The notes beneath the pieces were generated by a model, which did not search any database, was not told where the DNA came from, and saw nothing but the letters and a program-made list of their open reading frames with translations. Both the position numbers and the translations under genes were made by a program. This document shows positions 60,182 to 64,000 of a stretch of DNA of 64,000 nt, piece by piece. The number at the start of each line of letters is the position of its first letter. Positions within the stretch are counted from its first letter, which is position 1. The stretch lies in the NCBI GenBank assembly GCA_963840445.1, contig CAWIZC010000032.1, forward strand, positions 434,001 to 498,000, given 5' to 3'. This stretch comes from AWTP1-13 sp963840445. GTDB lineage: Bacteria; Pseudomonadota; Alphaproteobacteria; Rhizobiales; Hyphomicrobiaceae.

Positions 60182-60618
60182 GCGAGAGCCTCCTCGCTCT
60201 TGGCAATGCGCGCCTCGCCGGCCAGCTCCGCAACCCTGGACACGATCTCCTCGCGCGATGCGCCGGGATGGAACACATGCCGCACGCCGGCCTTCCTGAG
60301 CTTCTTCTCGTCGTCGTCGGGAACGATGCCGCCCACCACCACGGGAATGTGCTCCAGCTGCGCCTTCTTCAGCGCCTTCATCAGCTTCGGCACCAGCAGA
60401 TGGTCGGTGGCGAGCGAGGAGATGCCGATCACGTCCACATCCTCCTCCTCGGCAAGGCGGATCACCTGGCCGATCTCCTGCCATGGCGGCGTGTAGAGCA
60501 CATCCATGCCGGCATCGCGCAGGAAGGCGGCCACCACCCTGCTGCCGCGATCGTGACCGTCGAGCCCGATCTTGGTGACAAGCACCTTGGGTGGGTGAGG
60601 GGTCCGGCTGGTGGTCAT
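60178..60618 (-). CDS. Cobalamin-binding small subunit of acyl-CoA mutase
   Basis: 146 residues: KVLVTKIGLDGHDRGSRVVA contains the base-off B12 motif DxHxxG (Asp20, His22, Gly25); VDVIGISSLATDHLLVPKLMKALKKA gives the S-L loop, and VVVGGIVPDDDEKKLRKAGV the GG motif (in part). Completes the mutase with the large subunit downstream. Lies 3 bp after the TetR gene stop, so all four genes form one operon. Confidence 0.92.
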   Translation of the reverse strand: MTTSRTPHPPKVLVTKIGLDGHDRGSRVVAAFLRDAGMDVLYTPPWQEIGQVIRLAEEEDVDVIGISSLATDHLLVPKLMKALKKAQLEHIPVVVGGIVPDDDEKKLRKAGVRHVFHPGASREEIVSRVAELAGEARIAKSEEALA

Positions 60619-60621
60619 TGC

Positions 60622-61236
60622 TTACTCCGATGCCTGTTCCGACTGGGCAGCGCCGTGCCGCAACGTGGTGACGAACTGACGCGCGAGCGCAGCCGCATCC
60701 GATCGGCCGGCTCCGCGCCTATGCCAGGTTTGCGTGTGGTTCAGCGCGCCGAGCAGCATCAGCCGCAGCAGCACTCGGTCGGTGCCGGGTGCCACCTCCA
60801 GCGCATTGATCAGGTGGCGGAAGCGATCCTCATAGCCGTCGCGCAGCTGCCGCAGATCGCGGGCCGCATCCGGCACCTCGGCCGGCGTCACACGCACGAT
60901 CACGCGCGCGAACCCCGCGTTCGATAGCAGCACCTCCAGGTGCGCGCGCGCTGCCGCGGCGAGCCGTTCCCACGGCCCATCCAGATCGGCGACGGCCGCG
61001 TCGACGGCCTGGCCGATGCGGCCGATGCCCTCCTCCGACACCGCCACCAGCAGCCGGTCCTTGGACGGAAAATGCACGTAGATGGCGCCCACCGTGACGC
61101 CGACGTCGCGGGCGATGTCGCGGATGGAGGTCGCGGCGTACCCGTGGTCGGCGAACCGCTCGGCGGCGGCAACAAGGATGCGCCAGCGCGTCTGATCCTC
61201 GACACGCACACGCGGAGCGAGCTTTGCCTGGGCCAT
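60622..61236 (-). CDS. TetR-family regulator of the mutase operon
   Basis: 204 residues from ATG 61236 (CAGGGGG upstream; ATG 61260 is an alternative). N-terminal HTH: RWRILVAAAERFADHGYAATSIRDIARDVGVTVGAIYVHFPSKDRLLVAV (in part), followed by a helical ligand domain with RDGYEDRFRHLINAL and LLRLMLLGALNHTQTWHR. As first gene of the mutase operon, with a perfect palindrome just upstream, it most likely represses its own operon and responds to an acyl-CoA. Confidence 0.9.
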   Translation of the reverse strand: MAQAKLAPRVRVEDQTRWRILVAAAERFADHGYAATSIRDIARDVGVTVGAIYVHFPSKDRLLVAVSEEGIGRIGQAVDAAVADLDGPWERLAAAARAHLEVLLSNAGFARVIVRVTPAEVPDAARDLRQLRDGYEDRFRHLINALEVAPGTDRVLLRLMLLGALNHTQTWHRRGAGRSDAAALARQFVTTLRHGAAQSEQASE

Positions 61237-61261
61237 GACGCGCCAAGCCCCCTGCTGCATG

Positions 61262-61279
61262 AGTGAACGTTCGTTCACT
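61262..61279. promoter_or_regulatory. TetR operator candidate
   Basis: AGTGAACG-TT-CGTTCACT is a perfect 18-base palindrome immediately upstream of the TetR gene. GAACG/CGTTC half-sites with short spacing are typical of TetR operators, so autoregulation is likely. Confidence 0.6.
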
Positions 61280-61575
61280 ACAGCGGCTCGGCCACGGCAT
61301 GTCAATAGCCGCCGTGATCAGGTGCCAGAGGCGAAGGCGCCCGGTTTAGGAGCACCCTCAACCTAGGTCGGCAAGTCCGCATGATCCCCTGGTTTCACCT
61401 GATTTTCTGAAGTTCAGTCCGGGTCGTAAACTTTGACGGTGGCGTCGCTTTCTTGATGGGACGGCGGGGCCACCGGACGAAGGTCGGCAGGCTGCCGGCA
61501 GTCAAATCACAGCCCCCTGCCCGTATAGCCGCAGCGCGTACGCAGCCGGTTGGCCACAACGACGTGGAGGATTCC

Positions 61576-62331
61576 ATGCGCCGATCCCTAGCAGGTCTGG
61601 CCGCGCTCAGCTTCAGTCTGATCACTGCGCTGCCGGCAAGTGCGCAGACGGTGGGCACTGGTGGGCCAGGCACGGTCACGGCTATCGATATCGTGCTTGA
61701 GCCCGACGCGACGATGGTCAAGCACGCCGAGGCCGCCAACGAGCGCCTACGCAAGGAATTCCCTAAGGGCTTCGCCTTGGACAGAACGCATCACCCGCAC
61801 ATCTCGTGTTTACAGCGATACGTCAGAACCGCGGACCTCAACCAGGTCTACGAGGCCGTCGCCAAAGTGCTGGCGGAGGAGAAGCCGACCACCTGGAAGC
61901 TGAAGGCATACAAATACTACTACATCCCCTGGAAGGAGATCGGTCTCGCTGGGATCGTGATTGAGCCCACTGCAGATCTCATCAGATACCAGCGGAAGAT
62001 GATTGATGCCGTCGCACCGTTCACCGTGAAGACGGGCACCGGGGCGGCGTTCGTCACCACGAAGGAAGATCCCGACATCAATCAACCGACCATGGACTAT
62101 GTGGCAAGCTTCGTGCCGGACGAAACAGGCGACAAGTTCAACCCGCACGTGACGATCGGCCTTGCCTCCCGGGAGTACCTGAAGAAGATGCTCGGCGAGA
62201 AGTTTGAAGCGTTCACCTTCTCGCCCGTAGGGGCGTCGGTATACCATCTCGGGAACTTCGGAACGGCGCGCACCCGGCTCAAGAATTGGCAGCTGCAGCC
62301 TGAAGCAGCAGGTTCGCGGGCACTGCAATGA
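61576..62331 (+). CDS. Exported 2H phosphoesterase-like protein
   Basis: 251 residues from ATG 61576 (GGAGG upstream) with a signal peptide (LAALSFSLITALPASAQ, end near 24). Two His-x-Ser/Thr motifs, His75-Ile-Ser77 (THHPHISCLQ) and His191-Val-Thr193 (FNPHVTIGLA), in hydrophobic strands are the signature of the 2H phosphoesterase/2'-5' RNA ligase-like superfamily. Most members are cytosolic; this one appears periplasmic, so its target may be cyclic or oligo-nucleotides, or another phosphodiester. No partner gene is evident. Confidence 0.75.
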   Translation: MRRSLAGLAALSFSLITALPASAQTVGTGGPGTVTAIDIVLEPDATMVKHAEAANERLRKEFPKGFALDRTHHPHISCLQRYVRTADLNQVYEAVAKVLAEEKPTTWKLKAYKYYYIPWKEIGLAGIVIEPTADLIRYQRKMIDAVAPFTVKTGTGAAFVTTKEDPDINQPTMDYVASFVPDETGDKFNPHVTIGLASREYLKKMLGEKFEAFTFSPVGASVYHLGNFGTARTRLKNWQLQPEAAGSRALQ

Positions 62332-62487
62332 TCCGGGCCGCTCGCTGCTGACCGTGCAAATCCGGCCGAAATGAAGCAGCAGGGGCTCTCGATCACTTGC
62401 TCGTGTTGGCGTCGCCCCGAAGTAATGCGTCACTCGCCTGCCGCGTATGTGGTTTCAGTTGCCGAAACACAGACCGCGGAGAAACCC

Positions 62488-62976
62488 ATGTTGCGCTCGC
62501 TTGCCATCTTCATTGCCGGCGCAGTGCTCGGCACGGCGTTTGGCGTCGCGCTAGGCTTCTTCCTGTTTCCCTTCATCTTTCCGCCGCCGGCGGCTGCCGA
62601 ACAGCTGACCACGGCCGACCGCGCCAGCGCCGTCGTCGCCGAGGGCACGTTCATTCACGCCAACCCGAACGATCCCATTCACTGGGGCAAGGGCAGTGCA
62701 TCGGTGCGTGTCGACAGCGTGTTCCTGGGCGAGGACTTCGAAGTCGGCCCGGGACCCAAGTTCCACGTCTATCTCGTGCCGAAAGCACAGATCCGCGCCT
62801 CAGTCGACGTGACCGGCCAGTCGTTCGTCGATCTCGGACGCCTGCGCTCCTTCAAGGGCAGCCAGCGCTACGCCATTCCGGCGGGCGTCGACCTTGCCAA
62901 ATACCAGAGCGTGATCATCTGGTGCGAGCGGTTCTCGGTGCTGATCACACCCGCGGATCTGACGCGCAAGACTTAA
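62488..62976 (+). CDS. DM13-domain membrane-anchored protein
   Basis: 162 residues from ATG 62488 (GCGGAG upstream). One N-terminal membrane segment (IFIAGAVLGTAFGVALGFFLFPFIF), then an extracytoplasmic DM13 domain: AEGTFIHANPNDPIHWGKGSASV, FEVGPGPKFHVYLVP, YAIPAGVDLAKYQSVIIWCERFSVLIT (in part), with the single conserved Cys of the family. DM13 is proposed to act in redox or electron transfer; role here unknown. Confidence 0.85.
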   Translation: MLRSLAIFIAGAVLGTAFGVALGFFLFPFIFPPPAAAEQLTTADRASAVVAEGTFIHANPNDPIHWGKGSASVRVDSVFLGEDFEVGPGPKFHVYLVPKAQIRASVDVTGQSFVDLGRLRSFKGSQRYAIPAGVDLAKYQSVIIWCERFSVLITPADLTRKT

Positions 62977-62994
62977 GACAGAGCCCAGAAATGC

Positions 62995-63025
62995 CACGGC
63001 CCCCGGCGCACGCGCGGGGGCCGTG
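62995..63025. terminator. Bidirectional hairpin between DM13 and DUF1127 genes
   Basis: CACGGCCCCCG-GCGCACGCG-CGGGGGCCGTG, a perfect 11-pair stem between two convergent genes, 18 nt after the DM13 stop. No long T-run follows on either strand, but position and strength fit a shared terminator. Confidence 0.6.
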
Positions 63026-63038
63026 ATGCACGCCACAC

Positions 63039-63326
63039 TTACGACCAGCGCGAGTAATCCGGCCGCTGGTCCATGGACCGCCGAAACAACTCGCGACCGT
63101 GCCGCGTCACGTACCAGATCTGATCCCGGTTGATGCCGATATCATGCAGCATCCGCTCGTCCAGACCTCCCAACGTCTGCATGGCGCGCCGCGCTCTGTA
63201 CTCGGCGATTAGCCCCGCAATCGTACGGCCAAGCCACCCTCTGGGCCGCTCCGCCGCCTCGCCCGCGGACTGTTCCGGCGAGGGCCACAACGCCCGATCG
63301 CCCTTGAACGTCAACATCCTGAACAT
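63039..63326 (-). CDS. DUF1127-domain protein
   Basis: 95 residues from ATG 63326 with AAGGAGAG upstream. The C-terminal half has the DUF1127 core IAEYRARRAMQTLGGLDERMLHDIGINRDQIWYV (in part). Short Arg-rich DUF1127 proteins bind RNA or act in stress and phosphate/carbon control in some alphaproteobacteria. Its own role is not shown. Confidence 0.87.
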   Translation of the reverse strand: MFRMLTFKGDRALWPSPEQSAGEAAERPRGWLGRTIAGLIAEYRARRAMQTLGGLDERMLHDIGINRDQIWYVTRHGRELFRRSMDQRPDYSRWS

Positions 63327-63804
63327 GTTCTCTCCTTCGGGCAGCGCCTTGGCGCTCCCGTTTTGCATCGATGTGAATTGTGGAGAGCCGCTTGCTATCG
63401 CGGCCCATTACCGCCGCGCGATATCAAGCGAAGATCGCGGGATCAGGCGGGTTGCAGCGCTACAAGGCGTGCCAGGTCAGTCGTCGCATTTGATCATCGC
63501 TCCATATGTTTGTTTTGTGAGGCGACGAGTTCGTCCCTTCTCAGGGTGAAATTGGGGCAGGGCGCACGTTTGCTAGTCAAAACCCGGTGATTGGGCGAGC
63601 GCCATGGCCGCTCCGCCACACTCAATGTGCGACGGTGTGCGTCGGTGTTGCCTCCCCCTGCAGCAAGTGCCGTGTCCTTGAGCAGTGTTTTTTAATGCCC
63701 ATAGCGTAGTCAACTGAAAATATTGGCCTTATCCTGATTGCGCCGAAGTTGCCCAAAGCTTGCAACTCAAAGGCTCGCCAGGAAACGATCGCACGGGGGG
63801 TTGG
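63327..63804. other. 478-bp intergenic region
   Basis: Between divergent DUF1127 and ATP-grasp genes. I see no supported gene, RNA or repeat. It is less G+C-rich near 63681-63760 (TTTTTTAATG, GAAAATATTGG), which is where promoters would be expected. Confidence 0.5.
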
Positions 63805-64000
63805 TTGGCAGCCGCATTCGACGAGATGAAGGATGGAGCCGGGGGCGGGGTTCGCGAGCCCTACCTGTCCGTGCACCAGTGGCTGCAGACCCAGAAGATC
63901 GACGATCTCAAGCGCAAGCGCGGTGAAGCCGAAGCGCTGTTCCGTCGCACGGGCATTACCTTCGCCGTGTATGGTGACGAGGCGGCAACCGAGCGCCTGA
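63805..64000 (+). CDS. Circularly permuted type 2 ATP-grasp protein (partial, runs off window)
   Basis: The first 65 residues are visible: AAAFDEMKDG, VREPYLSVHQWL, LKRKRGEAEALFRRTGITFAVYGDEAATERL (in part), the characteristic N-terminus of the DUF404/DUF407 ATP-grasp family (FDEM...KR-EA--LFRR-GITFAVYG). No ATG precedes FDEM in frame; TTG 63805 behind GGGGGG is the best start, while ATG 63826 would cut the motif. These enzymes usually lead a cluster with an alpha-E protein and a transglutaminase, expected just beyond the edge. Confidence 0.85.
   Translation, partial: MAAAFDEMKDGAGGGVREPYLSVHQWLQTQKIDDLKRKRGEAEALFRRTGITFAVYGDEAATERL

Noticed and set aside
58237..60618. Standard methylmalonyl-CoA mutase (mutAB/scpA)
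   Set aside because: Split B12 domain, Leu in the Tyr89 position and altered pocket blocks argue against that name.
1..64000. CRISPR arrays, tRNA/rRNA genes, insertion sequences, prophage or attachment sites
   Set aside because: I looked for regular direct repeats, cloverleaf sequences, transposase or integrase motifs and found none; the repeats present are palindromic and dispersed.

Overview
The window is high-G+C chromosomal DNA from an alphaproteobacterium, most likely Hyphomicrobiales-like. The evidence is a circularly permuted two-piece tmRNA, an alpha-type SspB, a GcrA C-terminal-domain protein, phasin, DUF1127, a ligase-associated exonuclease/DNA ligase pair, and several families of dispersed palindromic repeats. 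I see no rRNA, tRNA, transposase, phage gene or CRISPR array.

Layout. 1-6.9 kb (minus): psd (cut by the window edge), a DegP-type protease, a DUF2065 protein and hflC/hflK, then folA-thyA and a CPBP membrane protease. 6.9-7.9 kb: ssrA (tmRNA) directly followed by sspB, whose product hands tmRNA-tagged proteins to ClpXP. 8.1-11.9 kb (plus): SDR, rplY, pth, ychF and a small membrane protein. 12-15 kb: small hypothetical, lone receiver domain, duplicated MaoC, class II aldolase. 15.3-21.7 kb: ATP-dependent ligase with its exonuclease, a secreted hypothetical, and an orthocaspase-SUMF1 protein. 21.1-33.8 kb (minus): a large catabolic cluster of HyuA- and HyuB-like genes, an FAD subunit, a Moco hydroxylase, a 6-hydroxynicotinate reductase-like protein, MarR, UPF0280, DUF1989 and AA_synth. 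It looks like a hydroxylate/reduce/ring-open route for an N-heterocycle. 34-42 kb: phasin, GcrA-like, DUF1343, PIF1-like helicase, GNAT, dapB, gpmI, DUF4337. 42.6-50.4 kb: putA, EamA, VWA + DnaJ pair, TPR, leuB. 50.5-53 kb: a tandem pair of HsdR-N-like nuclease-fold proteins, the first lacking the catalytic Glu. 53-64 kb: split TPP decarboxylase, VOC, MmyB-type regulator, DMGDH-like flavoenzyme, a B12-dependent acyl-CoA mutase operon with its TetR regulator, a secreted 2H phosphoesterase, DM13, DUF1127, and the start of an ATP-grasp gene.

Two whole-window patterns stand out. First, palindromic repeats lie between genes and also inside open coding frames: three copies in the Moco hydroxylase, one in the ligase, and one forming the tail and stop codon of UPF0280. 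Another family sits flush with gene 3' ends. Second, about thirteen apparent frameshifts (thyA, SDR, rplY, ychF x2, aldolase, ligase, hyuA x3, hyuB/FAD junction, gpmI x2) can all be repaired by deleting one base. All go the same way and hit housekeeping genes, so sequencing or assembly error is more likely than gene decay. Where a gene is frameshifted, its coordinates span the reconstructed gene.
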